Shown one piece after another: positions 24,580-34,560 of a stretch of DNA of 64,000 nucleotides. A program made the translations under genes and the position numbers. Source of the DNA: Spirosoma endbachense (GTDB lineage: Bacteria; Bacteroidota; Bacteroidia; Cytophagales; Spirosomataceae); NCBI RefSeq assembly GCF_010233585.1, contig NZ_CP045997.1, positions 9,379,099 to 9,443,098 of the forward strand. The letters are read 5' to 3'. Positions within the stretch are counted from its first letter, which is position 1. Every line of letters starts with the position of its first letter. The notes below the pieces were generated by a model. The model ran no database searches and was not told the origin of the DNA. It saw only the letters and a list, made by a program, of their open reading frames with translations.

Positions 24580-27030
24580 ATGTACATAGCCATGAGGAAT
24601 ACGTTTCTAGTCGGGGGGCTCTTGACCACCCTATTTTATCTATCCGGTCGGCTCTGTGCTCAATCCATTAGTGCCGATATTCTACAAAAGCCCTGGAAAG
24701 CGCAGTGGATCACGGGGCCCGGCAAGCCGATTAATCGGTTTACGGCTACCTCGGACCTCTCCCTGAAGGACTATGGCGTAGTTAAATTCAGGAAGACGAT
24801 TGATTTATCCGCTAAACCGGCTTCCTTCCTCGTTCATGTGTCGGGCGATAACCGCTATAAGCTGTTTGTCAACGAAAAGCAGGTGGCACAAGGACCCACC
24901 CGGGGCGACTTATACTTCTGGAATTACGAAACGATCGACCTGGCTCCCTATTTACAGGCGGGCAGTAACCTGGTGGCGGCTGTGGTCTGGAACGATGGCC
25001 GTCAGAAACCCGAAGCCCAGATTTCTTTCCTGACGGGGTTTATTTTGCAGGGAAACACCCCGGCGGAAGAAATTCTGAACACGAACGAGAGCTGGAAAAC
25101 GGCCAAAGACGAAAGCTATCAGCCCCTGCCCGTACGCGTTCCGGGCTATTATGTAGCGGGCCCCTCCGAGCTTGTGGACATGCGTAAACACCTGAAGGGT
25201 TGGGAACAAAGGGCCTTCAACGACAGCAACTGGGTCAACGCACGCATGATCGGAGCGGGCACAACCAAAGCAACGGCTGTTAACTCGACGGGCTGGATGC
25301 TGGTACCCTCGCCACTGCCGCCGATGGAGATGACTCGGCTGCGCCTGTCTTCTACCCGTAAAGCAGAGGGGGTAGAGGTGCCGACGGGTTTTCCGGCTAC
25401 GCCTACTAAAGTGACGATACCGGCCAATACGAAGGCCACGATCCTGCTGGATCAGGGAACGTTGACGAATGCCTACCCAACACTGTTGTTTAGCGGTGGG
25501 CAGGAGGCTACCCTGTCGATGGGGTATGCCGAGGCCCTTTATACGCCGAGATCGGCCAGCACCGGGTCAGCTCGTCCGGCCCCACTGGGCAAAGGCAACC
25601 GCAATGAAGTGGATGGGAAGAGTTTTATCGGTAAAGCCGATAGCTTGCTCTCCGATGGAACAGCTAATCAGGCCTATACCCCACTGTGGTGGCGAACCTA
25701 TCGGTATATCCGGTTGGTGGTTAACACTAAAGCCGAACCCTTGGTGATTGATGACCTCTATGGCACCTTCACGGGTTACCCCTTCGTGGCGAAGGCTAAA
25801 TTTCAGTCACAAAACCCGGAGTTAAGCAAGATGCTGGATATTGGCTGGCGAACGGCCCGGCTCTGCGCCTTCGAAACCTATATGGACTGCCCCTACTACG
25901 AGCAGTTGCAATACATTGGCGATGCCCGAATCCAGGCGCTGGTTTCGCTGTACTACGCTGGCGATGATCGCCTGGCGCGTTACGGTTTGACACTAATGGA
26001 CCACTCCCGTATCCCGGAAGGCATCACGTTAAGCCGGTACCCAACGGATTTGCATCAACAGATACCCACGTTCTCACTCTGGTGGGTAGCCATGCTCCAC
26101 GATTATTATCGGTACCGGCCCGACAGCCAGTTCATTAAAGACAAACTACCCGGTGCGCGGCAGGTACTCTCGTTTTTTGAGCGTTACCAGCAAGCGGATG
26201 GGTCACTAAAAAACGTACCCTACTGGGTCTTCACCGACTGGTCGCAGGGTAAAGGCTGGAACTTCGGCATGGCACCCATCGGTCAACATGGGGAGTCAGC
26301 GGTGCTGGATATGCAACTGCTGTGGACGTATCAGTTAGCCGCCGACCTGGAAAAGCAGTTGGGTATTGCGGAGTTATCTTCCTTATACCTGCGCCGGGCG
26401 GAACAGTTAAAACAAACCATTCAGCGCAAATACTGGAATTCGGCAAAGAACCTCTATGCGGACACTGAAGCGAAGGATACCTATTCTCAGCACGCTAATT
26501 CGTTAGCCATTTTGTCGGGGGTTGCGTCGGCGCAACAGGCTCCCGCCCTGGCCAAACAAATGTTGGCTGATACGTCGCTGGCTCCGGCCTCGATTTATTT
26601 TAAGTTTTACCTGCACCAGGCACTCACCAAAGCGGGCCTGGGTGATGATTACCTGAACTGGCTGGAAAAGTGGCGGGAAAACATGACGCTGGGCCTGTCG
26701 ACCTGGGCTGAGACGTCCGATGTGAACACCTCCCGTTCCGATTGCCACGCGTGGGGGTCAAGTCCGAATATCGAGTTCTTCCGAACCATTTTGGGTATTG
26801 ACAGCGATGCGCCTGGTTTTGCGAAAGTAAAAATCACCCCTCATTTGGGTTCGATTAATGATATCAGTGGTGAGATACCGCACCCAAATGGCATTGTGGC
26901 GGTCAACTATAAACAACAGCAAGATAAGCTTCAGGCTCAAATCAATCTGCCTGCAAAAACGACTGGTAATTTTATCTGGAAAGGGAAAACCTATGCGTTA
27001 AAACCCGGCCTAAATAAACTGACCTTGTAG
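24580..27030 (+). CDS. Alpha-L-rhamnosidase-like glycoside hydrolase (GH78 type)
   Basis: 816 residues from the ATG at 24580; an in-frame ATG at 24592 gives the cleaner signal peptide (MRNTFLVGGLLTTLFYLSGR). An N-terminal galactose-binding-like beta domain (SGDNRYKLFVNEKQVAQGPT) precedes the (alpha/alpha)6 barrel. The barrel has the GH78 signature FETYMDCPYYEQLQYIGDAR carrying the putative general-acid Glu, and LSTWAETSDVNTSRSDCHAW carrying the second acidic residue. Expected to remove rhamnose (or a similar sugar) from glycosides outside the cytoplasm. It follows the esterase gene and is divergent from lysR. Confidence 0.87.
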   Translation: MYIAMRNTFLVGGLLTTLFYLSGRLCAQSISADILQKPWKAQWITGPGKPINRFTATSDLSLKDYGVVKFRKTIDLSAKPASFLVHVSGDNRYKLFVNEKQVAQGPTRGDLYFWNYETIDLAPYLQAGSNLVAAVVWNDGRQKPEAQISFLTGFILQGNTPAEEILNTNESWKTAKDESYQPLPVRVPGYYVAGPSELVDMRKHLKGWEQRAFNDSNWVNARMIGAGTTKATAVNSTGWMLVPSPLPPMEMTRLRLSSTRKAEGVEVPTGFPATPTKVTIPANTKATILLDQGTLTNAYPTLLFSGGQEATLSMGYAEALYTPRSASTGSARPAPLGKGNRNEVDGKSFIGKADSLLSDGTANQAYTPLWWRTYRYIRLVVNTKAEPLVIDDLYGTFTGYPFVAKAKFQSQNPELSKMLDIGWRTARLCAFETYMDCPYYEQLQYIGDARIQALVSLYYAGDDRLARYGLTLMDHSRIPEGITLSRYPTDLHQQIPTFSLWWVAMLHDYYRYRPDSQFIKDKLPGARQVLSFFERYQQADGSLKNVPYWVFTDWSQGKGWNFGMAPIGQHGESAVLDMQLLWTYQLAADLEKQLGIAELSSLYLRRAEQLKQTIQRKYWNSAKNLYADTEAKDTYSQHANSLAILSGVASAQQAPALAKQMLADTSLAPASIYFKFYLHQALTKAGLGDDYLNWLEKWRENMTLGLSTWAETSDVNTSRSDCHAWGSSPNIEFFRTILGIDSDAPGFAKVKITPHLGSINDISGEIPHPNGIVAVNYKQQQDKLQAQINLPAKTTGNFIWKGKTYALKPGLNKLTL

Positions 27031-27404
27031 CGAGTACTAAATAGGAATCAGGCTCAAACGAGAATGCAGCTACTGGCTCAATGGCAATAACATGAGCCTC
27101 TTTGGTTCTACCTCGCTTCAGCAACGATGCCCTTACTATCGCCATTATCTATGGTTTTCATAAAAAAGTCACTGATTTTAGTATAACATACTACCTAACA
27201 AGGGACGAACTTTGTAGAATCTATGTCCTGAAGAAATACCATGGCAGTCACCGACAAGGATCAGCCTATCACTTTAGCGACAAACCTAAAATAGAGAATT
27301 TCCAAAGCAAACAACACTAGTCTAGGTACAATCTTGACGGAAGCACTACGCGAAGGATTAGTTTGAAGAGTGGATATTGATTAACCCCGTAAAACGGCAA
27401 TACG
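27031..27404. other. Non-coding leader before the first molybdo-hydroxylase operon
   Basis: 374 bp without a gene. It contains the promoter element at 27155-27214, leaving a leader of about 190 nt before the ATG at 27405. I see nothing else in it. Confidence 0.6.
27155..27214 (+). promoter_or_regulatory. Shared molybdo-hydroxylase regulon promoter, copy 1
   Basis: TTTTCATAAAAAA, 6 nt, GATTTTAGTATAA, then a GAACTTTG -7 box whose G is exactly 55 nt after the C of CATAAAAAA. The same words at the same distances occur at 32396-32456 and 34963-35020. The upstream block is probably an activator site. Confidence 0.75.
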
Positions 27405-28043
27405 ATGGAAGAGTCAAATGAGTCGACGATGAGTCGGCGTGAAATGATTGTTGGGACGACCGCTGCTATTGCCGCTATTACCATGGCGAATGTGACAGGT
27501 ATGCAGGCCGCTCCCCATACCGTTCCACTTTCTCTGGCAAAGGTCTCCTTTACGGTAAATGGGCAACCCCAAAACCTGGAAATGGATACCCGAACTACCT
27601 TGCTCGATACGCTCCGGGAACACCTCCACTTTACAGGCACCAAAAAAGGCTGCGACCACGGGCAGTGTGGCGCATGTACGGTGCTGGTTAACAATCAGCG
27701 GATCAATTCCTGCCTATCACTGGCCCTGCAGCATCAAGGCGATACTATTACCACTATCGAGGGACTAGGAACGCCGGAGCGTCTCCATCCTATGCAGGCA
27801 GCCTTTATCAAGTACGATGGCTACCAGTGCGGCTACTGCACACCGGGGCAGATTTGCTCGGCCGTCGCAGTGCTCAACGAGATCAAAGCCGGAATCCCCA
27901 GCCACGTCAGTGCCAGTTTGCTGGAGAAACCAAAGGCCACCTCTACGGAACTGCGCGAACGGATGAGCGGCAACATCTGCCGATGCGGGGCCTACTCCAA
28001 TATTGCCGAAGCGATGAGCGAAGTGGCCCAGAAACAAGCCTAA
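27405..28043 (+). CDS. (2Fe-2S) subunit of molybdenum hydroxylase, cluster 1
   Basis: 212 residues. A Tat-type leader ([20 protein letters not shown]) points to periplasmic export of the folded complex. The plant-type [2Fe-2S] motif is [14 protein letters not shown] with a later Cys in INSCLSLAL. The second [2Fe-2S] site is CGYCTPGQ and CRCGAY. It passes electrons from the Mo centre to the FAD subunit. It is the first gene of an operon with the FAD (13-nt gap) and Mo (1-nt gap) subunits, matching periplasmic aldehyde oxidoreductase PaoABC. Confidence 0.92.
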   Translation: MEESNESTMSRREMIVGTTAAIAAITMANVTGMQAAPHTVPLSLAKVSFTVNGQPQNLEMDTRTTLLDTLREHLHFTGTKKGCDHGQCGACTVLVNNQRINSCLSLALQHQGDTITTIEGLGTPERLHPMQAAFIKYDGYQCGYCTPGQICSAVAVLNEIKAGIPSHVSASLLEKPKATSTELRERMSGNICRCGAYSNIAEAMSEVAQKQA

Positions 28044-28056
28044 ATCATTAAGGCCC

Positions 28057-29007
28057 ATGAAAACATTCACGTACGAGCGGGTGAGCACACCCGCCGAAGC
28101 TGCGGCTGCTGCGGCCCGAACGCCGGGAGCTAAATTCCTGGCCGGGGGCACTAACCTGCTCGATCTGATGAAACTGGAAATCGAAGCGCCACCCCATATC
28201 ATCGATATTGGCAAAATTGGTCTCGACAAGATTGAATCAACGCCAGCCGGTGGACTGCGTATTGGGGCGCTGGTGACCAACACCGATCTGGCGGCTCATC
28301 CCATCGTGCGTCGGGATTATGGGCTTTTGTCCAGGGCTTTACTGGCGGGGGCGTCGGGGCAGTTACGCAACAAAGCCACCACGGCCGGTAATCTCTTGCA
28401 GCGTACTCGCTGCCCATATTTTTACGACACCAACCAGCTTTGCAACAAGCGCGTGCCCGGCAGCGGCTGTGCGGCCATTGCTGGCTTTAGTCGGCAACTG
28501 GCCATCATTGGCACTAGTACTTCATGCATCGCTACCTATCCGGGCGACATGGCGGTGGCCATGCGTGCCCTCGACGCAATGGTAGAAACGGTAAAGGCCA
28601 ACGGTGCCAAACGCACCCTTTCGCTGGACCAGTTTTACCGCCTGCCGGGTCAAACCCCGCAATTGGAAACAACGCTGGAGAAAAACGAACTGATTACCAG
28701 TGTCGTCCTGCCGCCACCGGTGGGTGGGGTACATATCTACCATAAAGTGCGTGACCGTAGCTCCTACGCCTTTGCCCTGGTCTCGGTGGGGGCTATTCTC
28801 AAGAAAGATGGTACCGGCCAGGTGGCCGTTGGCGGGATAGCGCCCCGACCCTGGCGGATTGAGACGGCTGAACCGCTGCTGCCATCAGGGGCAAAGGCGT
28901 TTACCGCCCAACTGTTAAAAGGTGCCCGACCTACCAACGAAAACGAGTATAAGCTAGCCCTGGTCGAACGAACCTTAGCGGCCGTTTTAAACGAAGCCAA
29001 ACACTGA
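28057..29007 (+). CDS. FAD subunit of molybdenum hydroxylase, cluster 1 (PaoB-like)
   Basis: 316 residues. FAD-binding PCMH motif [16 protein letters not shown] and the second motif [21 protein letters not shown] cysteine-containing insertion ([20 protein letters not shown]) matches the extra [4Fe-4S] cluster loop of PaoB-type subunits, which separates this group from ordinary xanthine dehydrogenases. It carries electrons from the iron-sulfur subunit to the outside acceptor. Confidence 0.9.
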   Translation: MKTFTYERVSTPAEAAAAAARTPGAKFLAGGTNLLDLMKLEIEAPPHIIDIGKIGLDKIESTPAGGLRIGALVTNTDLAAHPIVRRDYGLLSRALLAGASGQLRNKATTAGNLLQRTRCPYFYDTNQLCNKRVPGSGCAAIAGFSRQLAIIGTSTSCIATYPGDMAVAMRALDAMVETVKANGAKRTLSLDQFYRLPGQTPQLETTLEKNELITSVVLPPPVGGVHIYHKVRDRSSYAFALVSVGAILKKDGTGQVAVGGIAPRPWRIETAEPLLPSGAKAFTAQLLKGARPTNENEYKLALVERTLAAVLNEAKH

Positions 29008-29008
29008 C

Positions 29009-31219
29009 ATGAAATTTGAAACGCCTGCCGGAATCAATCCCATCGATCAGCTCAAGGTCATTGGCAAACCAACCGACCGCATCGAAGGCCCGTTGAAAAC
29101 AACGGGAACGGCCAGATATGCCTACGAGCGTAACGACACTGTTTCCAATCCTGCTTATGGGTACGTCGTGGGCGCGGGCATTGCCAAAGGACGTATTAAG
29201 GCCATCGATCAGACAAAAGCCAAGGCGGCACCCGGTGTGCTGGCGATCGTGACGGCCGAGAGCGCCGGGCCACTCAAGACAGGAAAATTCTACGTTGACC
29301 GGCTGCTGGCCGGGCCGGATATCGACCATTACCACCAGGCCATCGCGGTGGTGGTGGCCGAGACCTTTGAGCAGGCACGCGCAGCAGCCTCGCTGCTGAT
29401 AGTAAGCTACACCAAAACCAAAGGAGCCTACGATCTGGCAGCCGCCAAAGACTCAGGGGCCCTCCTCGACCGCCATCAGTGGGGCCCCCTCTCCAAAACG
29501 AACGTCGGCGATTTCGATGGGGCGTTTGCATCAGCCCCGGTCAAACTGGACGAAACCTACACCACCCCCGACCAGACTCACGCGATGATGGAACCTCACG
29601 CGACCATTGCCCAATGGGACGGGGATAAACTCACGTGTTGGTGCTGCATCCAACAACTCAACTGGGGGGCGCGCGACGTGGCTACCATTCTGGGTATCCC
29701 TACCGAGAACATTCGGCTGATCGCGACCTATATTGGCGGGGGTTTTGGCGGTAAGGGCACCGCCCTGTCCGACATCATTGCCGCTTCGCTAGCGGCCCGG
29801 GCTGCGGGTCGACCAGTGAAAGTAGCCCTGCCCCGACCGCTGATCGCCAATAATACGATCCATCGCCCGGCGACCATTCAACGCATTCGAATTGGCGCTA
29901 CGGCCGACGGAACCATCACCGCCATTGGGCACGAAAGCTGGTCGGGGAATCTGTCCGGCGGGGGTGCCGAATCGGCCACCGCACCGACCCAGCTGATGTA
30001 CGCAGGAGCCAACCGATTTATGCAAATGCGGCTGGCGGTGCTCGATCTGGCTGAAGGAAGTGCCATGCGGGCACCGGGAGAAGCCACCGGCATGATGGCC
30101 CTGGAAATTGCCATGGACGAAATGGCCGAAAAACTAAGCATGGACCCGGTGGCCTTTCGCATCAAAAACGACAGCCAGGTTGATCCCGAAAGACCCAATC
30201 GTAAATTTTCAACCCGAAAACTGGTCGAGTGCCTGCAAACCGGAGCCGGACAATTTGGCTGGACCAAGCGGCAGACCAAACCCGGCACCGTCCGGGAGGG
30301 CCAATGGCTGATCGGGTTGGGTGTTGCGTCGGCCATCCGGGGAGCACCCATCATGAGATCGGCGGCCCGCGTGCGGCTGAGCCGGGAGGGCATCGTTACG
30401 GTCGAAACAGACATGACCGATATTGGAACCGGTAGTTATACCATTGTTGGGCAAACGGCGGCCGAGATGATGGGAGTCGGCCTGGATAAAGTAATTGTCA
30501 AACTGGGCGACTCTTCGTTTCCCACCTCGCCGGGCTCCGCCGGACAGTGGGGTGCGGCTTCCGTCACGTCGGGTGTCTACGCAGCCTGCGTCAAACTGCG
30601 CGAAGCCGTAGCAAAGGCACTGGGTGTTAGCGTTGACGAAGCCGAGTTCGTAGGTGGGCAGGTGCGAGCGGGCAATCGTAGCTATCCGTTAAGCGACGCA
30701 GCCAAAGCCGCCGAACTGGTTGCTCAAGATGAAATGACCTACGGCACCCTTTCCCGGGAGTACGCGCAGGAAAGTTTCGGGGCTCATTTTGTGGAAGTGG
30801 GCGTAAACAGCTACACAGGGGAAATTCGGGTCCGGCGGATGCTGGCGGTTTGTCATGCCGGACGCATTCTGAATCCCAAAGCCGCCCGTAGTCAGGTCAT
30901 CGGGGCCATGACAATGGGCGTGGGCGCGGCATTGATGGAAGAACTGGTGGTCGACAAGCAGGTGGGTTTCTTTGTCAACCACGACCTGGCGGGCTACGAA
31001 GTGCCCGTTCATGCTGACATTCCACATCAGGATGTCATTTTGCTCGAAGACCTTGACCCAACCATGTCGCCCATGAAGGCCAAAGGCATCGGTGAACTAG
31101 GTATCGTTGGGGTAGCGGCTGCGGTCGCCAATGCCGTTTATAATGCGACAGGCATACGGGTTCGTGATTACCCCATTACGCTCGATAAGCTGATCGGTAA
31201 ACTAAGCTTAATTAGCTAA
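29009..31219 (+). CDS. Molybdopterin-binding subunit of molybdenum hydroxylase, cluster 1 (PaoC-like)
   Basis: 736 residues with both domains: the small alpha/beta hammerhead (KTTGTARYAYERND) and the large Mo-cofactor domain. Typical motifs are GGGFGGKG, RAPGEATGMMALEIAMDEMA and the catalytic Glu696 in KGIGELG. It hydroxylates aldehydes or aromatic heterocycles at the Mo centre. The substrate is not set by sequence, but the PaoB-like partner favours aldehydes. The start is 1 nt after the FAD subunit stop. Confidence 0.93.
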   Translation: MKFETPAGINPIDQLKVIGKPTDRIEGPLKTTGTARYAYERNDTVSNPAYGYVVGAGIAKGRIKAIDQTKAKAAPGVLAIVTAESAGPLKTGKFYVDRLLAGPDIDHYHQAIAVVVAETFEQARAAASLLIVSYTKTKGAYDLAAAKDSGALLDRHQWGPLSKTNVGDFDGAFASAPVKLDETYTTPDQTHAMMEPHATIAQWDGDKLTCWCCIQQLNWGARDVATILGIPTENIRLIATYIGGGFGGKGTALSDIIAASLAARAAGRPVKVALPRPLIANNTIHRPATIQRIRIGATADGTITAIGHESWSGNLSGGGAESATAPTQLMYAGANRFMQMRLAVLDLAEGSAMRAPGEATGMMALEIAMDEMAEKLSMDPVAFRIKNDSQVDPERPNRKFSTRKLVECLQTGAGQFGWTKRQTKPGTVREGQWLIGLGVASAIRGAPIMRSAARVRLSREGIVTVETDMTDIGTGSYTIVGQTAAEMMGVGLDKVIVKLGDSSFPTSPGSAGQWGAASVTSGVYAACVKLREAVAKALGVSVDEAEFVGGQVRAGNRSYPLSDAAKAAELVAQDEMTYGTLSREYAQESFGAHFVEVGVNSYTGEIRVRRMLAVCHAGRILNPKAARSQVIGAMTMGVGAALMEELVVDKQVGFFVNHDLAGYEVPVHADIPHQDVILLEDLDPTMSPMKAKGIGELGIVGVAAAVANAVYNATGIRVRDYPITLDKLIGKLSLIS

Positions 31220-31292
31220 TAATGAATACACAGTCGTTTGCTGTCCTGAAGTAATTGATTTAGAGATGTCGTAAACGAGTCACTTGGCTGAC

Positions 31293-32240
31293 TCAATCCT
31301 CATAAGCTGGCGAGATCGGGGAGTGTCGGAATTCATTGGGCGTAATCCCCACGTATTTCTTGAAAAACTGGCTAAAATTTGGCTGATCGGCAAAGCCGAT
31401 AATCTGACTGATCTGCTGCAAGCTCCAATCGGTCTGAATCAGCAGTGCTTTACTTTCTTCGACTAAGCGATTTTTGATCAGCGTACTGATGGGTTGCCCG
31501 GTGTGCTTTTTTACTAACCCGTTTAAGTAACTAGGGTTGAGGTTCAGTTTCTGGGCGTACTCCTGCGCCGTTCGTATCCGGATGGGTTTGTCCAGGTTGG
31601 CAAGGTTAGTTTCCGATTCCAGCAACTCAAAGAAATTATACACATGTCGGTAGTCGCCTGTAATCTCGCCCGTTGGGGCGTAGTTGGTTCCTTTAAGACT
31701 TTCCACCAGAACGAGCTGAACATAAGCTTGCATGGCTTCTTCGGCCAGTTCCCCCCCCGATGCCGCTTCGGCCTTCATCTGAGTGAGCAGCTGATGAATC
31801 ATCCGGGTCGATTCTACTGAAAGGCGCAATATCTTTTTTTCGGTAAAGAATCGGTATCGGTCAATGACCAGTTTCAGGGAGGGATGCTGATCCAGATACC
31901 GCTTTTTGAACATGCAAAAGATACCTCCGCCTACTGTTTCGGGGGCATTACGCCAGCACACAATTTCATTGGGGTGTAGAAACAGAATGGTTCGTTCGTC
32001 AATGTAATAATTATCCTTCCCCATGGTTTGGCAACCCGTGCCGCTGGTCATGAGCATGATCTTGTAGAAATCCCGACGATTGGGTGATAGGTAGTTGTCA
32101 CAACCGCTTTTTTCCCGATCAACGATCTTGATATTCCAGTCCTCGTAGTACAGTCGGCTTACTGGTGTGTTGCCGGGTGGTAGCTCTGATGGACTATCAT
32201 AGACCATCGTAATGGGCTGGCTTTCACGTCGCATTTTCAT
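31293..32240 (-). CDS. AraC family transcriptional regulator
   Basis: 315 residues. N-terminal cupin-type sensor (DFYKIMLMTSGTGCQTMGKD, FLHPNEIVCWRN) and a C-terminal AraC HTH pair (TAQEYAQKLNLNPSYLNGLV, LQQISQIIGFADQPNFSQFF, ending ITPNEFRHS). It is convergent with the first molybdo-hydroxylase operon and divergent from xdhC, with promoter copy 2 in the gap. It is the best candidate regulator for the three-promoter regulon. Confidence 0.92.
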   Translation of the reverse strand: MKMRRESQPITMVYDSPSELPPGNTPVSRLYYEDWNIKIVDREKSGCDNYLSPNRRDFYKIMLMTSGTGCQTMGKDNYYIDERTILFLHPNEIVCWRNAPETVGGGIFCMFKKRYLDQHPSLKLVIDRYRFFTEKKILRLSVESTRMIHQLLTQMKAEAASGGELAEEAMQAYVQLVLVESLKGTNYAPTGEITGDYRHVYNFFELLESETNLANLDKPIRIRTAQEYAQKLNLNPSYLNGLVKKHTGQPISTLIKNRLVEESKALLIQTDWSLQQISQIIGFADQPNFSQFFKKYVGITPNEFRHSPISPAYED

Positions 32241-32395
32241 ACTTGCAATTTATAAGTAACAAACTAGATTAATCTAGTTTAATCAATACTATAAATAAAA
32301 ACGGATCACTCTAGTCTGATTATCAGCTATTAACGGTAACATCTTAAATTTATTGCGAAAGAATTACTCAATTTGACTTTTTTGCCAGAGATGCG

Positions 32396-32456
32396 TTTTT
32401 CATAAAAAATGATTCGATTTTACTATAAAGTGTCTGATCAATTTCAGGTTATTTTG
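32396..32456 (+). promoter_or_regulatory. Shared molybdo-hydroxylase regulon promoter, copy 2
   Basis: TTTTTCATAAAAAA, 6 nt, GATTTTACTATAAAG, then TTATTTTG, with its G again 55 nt from the C of CATAAAAAA. It lies in the gap between the divergent AraC gene (32240) and xdhC (32714). Confidence 0.75.
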
Positions 32457-32713
32457 CGAGGGTATATAGTCTATCTTTAATTGTATTTATTAACACGCTT
32501 TACTGCTTAAAGTCGGTAAACCGCCAGTAAATGGGTCACCCATTAGCTGGCGTCTTTACGGTTGAGGTCTTGATGATTTAATTGGGCGAGCTAAACCGTT
32601 TAGGCTATACGTCATTTCTCAGCCAGAAACGGTAATGATCCCTTGAAAAATGCTGGTTTTGCGCGTTGGGCTAGCCCTTTCTTAACACAAGCTCATTGGC
32701 AACACGATTGACC
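32457..32713. other. Long xdhC leader with a palindromic hairpin
   Basis: The transcript from promoter copy 2 would have a leader of about 250 nt. It contains a near-perfect palindrome at 32522-32552 (CGCCAGTAAATGGGT with ACCCATTAGCTGGCG, two mismatches), flanked by further complementary bases (GTAAACC and the TTTAC/GGTT side). As RNA it forms a strong hairpin, so an attenuator or stability element is possible. There is no coding content. With 32241-32395 it makes up the 473-bp AraC/xdhC gap. Confidence 0.4.
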
Positions 32714-33847
32714 ATGAAAGAGATTAAAGGGATACTCCATATCTACGACCAGATTGACTTGTCCCGGCGAAAGCTGGCACTGGCGACCGTTGTGTATGTA
32801 GAAGGGTCAGCATATCGCCGACCCGGAGCAAGGATGCTTATTAGCGACGATGGCCGCTGGGAAGGGGCTATTAGTGGCGGTTGCCTGGAAGGCGATGCGC
32901 TCCGTAAAGCGCGGCAAGTTATACTCGAAGGGCAATCCATGGTGGTTCGTTACGACACGATGGATGATGATGCGAATAGTTTAGGGATTGGGCTCGGTTG
33001 CAATGGCATTATTGATGTGTTTATCGAACCCATTAATCCTACGGATAAGACTAACCCCATTGCGCTTTTACGAGACTTTGTCCAACGGCGGAATCAGCGT
33101 GTTATCGCTACGGTATACCGAAGTGATTCGGCCACAAGACTATCGGCTGGAACCCGTTTTGTGTGCACTGGTAATTTAGTTGACAGTATACCGAGCTGGC
33201 TTCAACCGGATATGGAATCTGTTATGGACCTAGGCAAACCAATGACGACGACGTACCTTCTGGAGGGTGGTTTAGTAGACGTATTTATTGAGCGGATTGA
33301 TCCAGGGATTGAACTGGTCATTTTTGGGGCGGGCTATGATACGATTCCGCTCACGCGCTTGGCCACCGAAATTGGCTGGCAGGTTACCATTACTGAAGAC
33401 TGCATTGCGCACCTGTCGCCAAAGCGGTTTCCCGAGGCCACCTGTGTTCTCTATGCAGATGCTCAGATGGTAACCCAGAAAATTTACATCACCGACCGAA
33501 CGGCCGCTGTTTTAATGTCCCATAATTACACGTATGATCAGGCAGTACTGACCAACTTGTTAGCTACCGATGTACCCTATGTCGGTGTTTTAGGGCCACG
33601 TAAACGGTATGAAAAAATGCAAACTGAATGGCGTAAAGCGGGCAATCATTTTTCACCGCAGGACTTGAATCGGGTCCATTCGCCGATAGGCTTAGACCTT
33701 GGGGCGGAAACCCCGGATGAAATTGCGCTATCTATTCTGGCTGAAATTAAAGCTTTTTTTAGCCAGCGGACAGGCGGTTTTCTTAGAGAGAAAGTAGGCC
33801 CTATCCATGAACGACAGTTATCGGTAGCGTTGGAGACTTTAATTTAA
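32714..33847 (+). CDS. xdhC: XdhC/CoxI family molybdenum hydroxylase maturation factor
   Basis: 377 residues from the ATG at 32714; a TTG six codons upstream is also in frame. The N-terminal XdhC/CoxI domain is clear (YVEGSAYRRPGARMLISDDG, EGAISGGCLEGDALRKARQV, LGIGLGCNG). The C-terminal Rossmann domain has LVIFGAGYDTIPLTRLATEI, MSHNYTYDQAVL and YVGVLGPRKR. XdhC proteins bind and sulfurate molybdenum cofactor and insert it into the Mo subunit. One copy lies between the two enzyme operons and shares their promoter type, so it probably serves both. Confidence 0.92.
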   Translation: MKEIKGILHIYDQIDLSRRKLALATVVYVEGSAYRRPGARMLISDDGRWEGAISGGCLEGDALRKARQVILEGQSMVVRYDTMDDDANSLGIGLGCNGIIDVFIEPINPTDKTNPIALLRDFVQRRNQRVIATVYRSDSATRLSAGTRFVCTGNLVDSIPSWLQPDMESVMDLGKPMTTTYLLEGGLVDVFIERIDPGIELVIFGAGYDTIPLTRLATEIGWQVTITEDCIAHLSPKRFPEATCVLYADAQMVTQKIYITDRTAAVLMSHNYTYDQAVLTNLLATDVPYVGVLGPRKRYEKMQTEWRKAGNHFSPQDLNRVHSPIGLDLGAETPDEIALSILAEIKAFFSQRTGGFLREKVGPIHERQLSVALETLI

Positions 33848-34206
33848 CCGGCCTAATTTATGGCAGCGGTGCACCTATAAGCGAAGCGGTTATGTATTGT
33901 GCGAAAGGAAATAGCAACGTGCATCGCATTGTCTGAGTAAGCCTGCGCAACAGAATTGAAAATGAATAACCAGTTCACTCGTACACATAGTCACTGCACC
34001 GGTGATCGAAAACAATCGGGTGATTGGTGAAGAACGATTGTTGGCGGGTGAGGGGCAGCGTTTCCGGGATGTCACCCAAGGTATGGATGGCGAGTTATAT
34101 ACCCTAACAGATCAGGGAAGGTTGTATCGGATCGATTGACGATAAGGGTTCAATGACCATAATCTAATTACCAAAACGTACAGATACATCATACCTAACG
34201 ATACGT
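33848..34206. other. Gap after xdhC with gene remnant
   Basis: 359 bp with no intact gene. Apart from the PQQ sugar dehydrogenase tail at 34002-34139 I see nothing identifiable. Confidence 0.5.
34002..34139 (+). pseudogene. C-terminal remnant of a PQQ-dependent sugar dehydrogenase
   Basis: 45 codons and a stop encode VIENNRVIGEERLLAGEGQR followed by FRDVTQGMDGELYTLTDQGR and LYRID. This is the conserved end of soluble glucose dehydrogenase-like beta-propellers (ERLL...RDV.QGPDG..Y.LTD). There is no start, and the preceding frame does not continue the propeller. A deletion remnant. Confidence 0.75.
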
Positions 34207-34560
34207 ATGAATGGCCATTTCTTAACTAAAGTCAGACTCTATGCTTGGTATCCAGCGAGCGCAAAACCACCCCAATTAAGTCTGGAAGAAGAAATGAGTT
34301 ACCAACTCATTCTAAATATTGCTCTAGTTGGCGTAGTAGCTGGTTTTTATGACCATAAACAAAACAAGTTTTGCAAAAATTGCGAACGTTATTTCGGCTT
34401 GCCCGGTAAACGGTTTGACCAATACAATAACATTGACGCCATCAATAAAAACCTGGCATGGACTTATGAACCAGTCAATAAGGTTTTGGCCTGGATGCTC
34501 ATACCGCTCCCCGTCTTATCAAGCCTTTATCAAGCTCAACCTGAAGCTGGCCTTAATTAA
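34207..34560 (+). CDS. Hypothetical protein, possibly chimeric
   Basis: 117 residues from an ATG at 34207. The first 30 residues (TKVRLYAWYPASAKPPQLSL) resemble the N-terminus of secreted alpha/beta hydrolases of the PAF-acetylhydrolase-like type, but no hydrolase domain follows. The rest (LILNIALVGVVAGFYDHKQN, FCKNCERYFGLPGKRFDQYN) has one hydrophobic helix, two cysteines and a second hydrophobic stretch (LAWMLIPLPVLSSLY), and is not recognised. Lying next to a gene remnant, it may be a fusion of two broken genes. Confidence 0.4.
   Translation: MNGHFLTKVRLYAWYPASAKPPQLSLEEEMSYQLILNIALVGVVAGFYDHKQNKFCKNCERYFGLPGKRFDQYNNIDAINKNLAWTYEPVNKVLAWMLIPLPVLSSLYQAQPEAGLN

Noticed and set aside
27405..31219. 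Xanthine dehydrogenase for purine breakdown
   Set aside because: The FAD subunit has the PaoB-type cysteine insertion and no purine genes are nearby; aldehyde oxidoreductase fits better.
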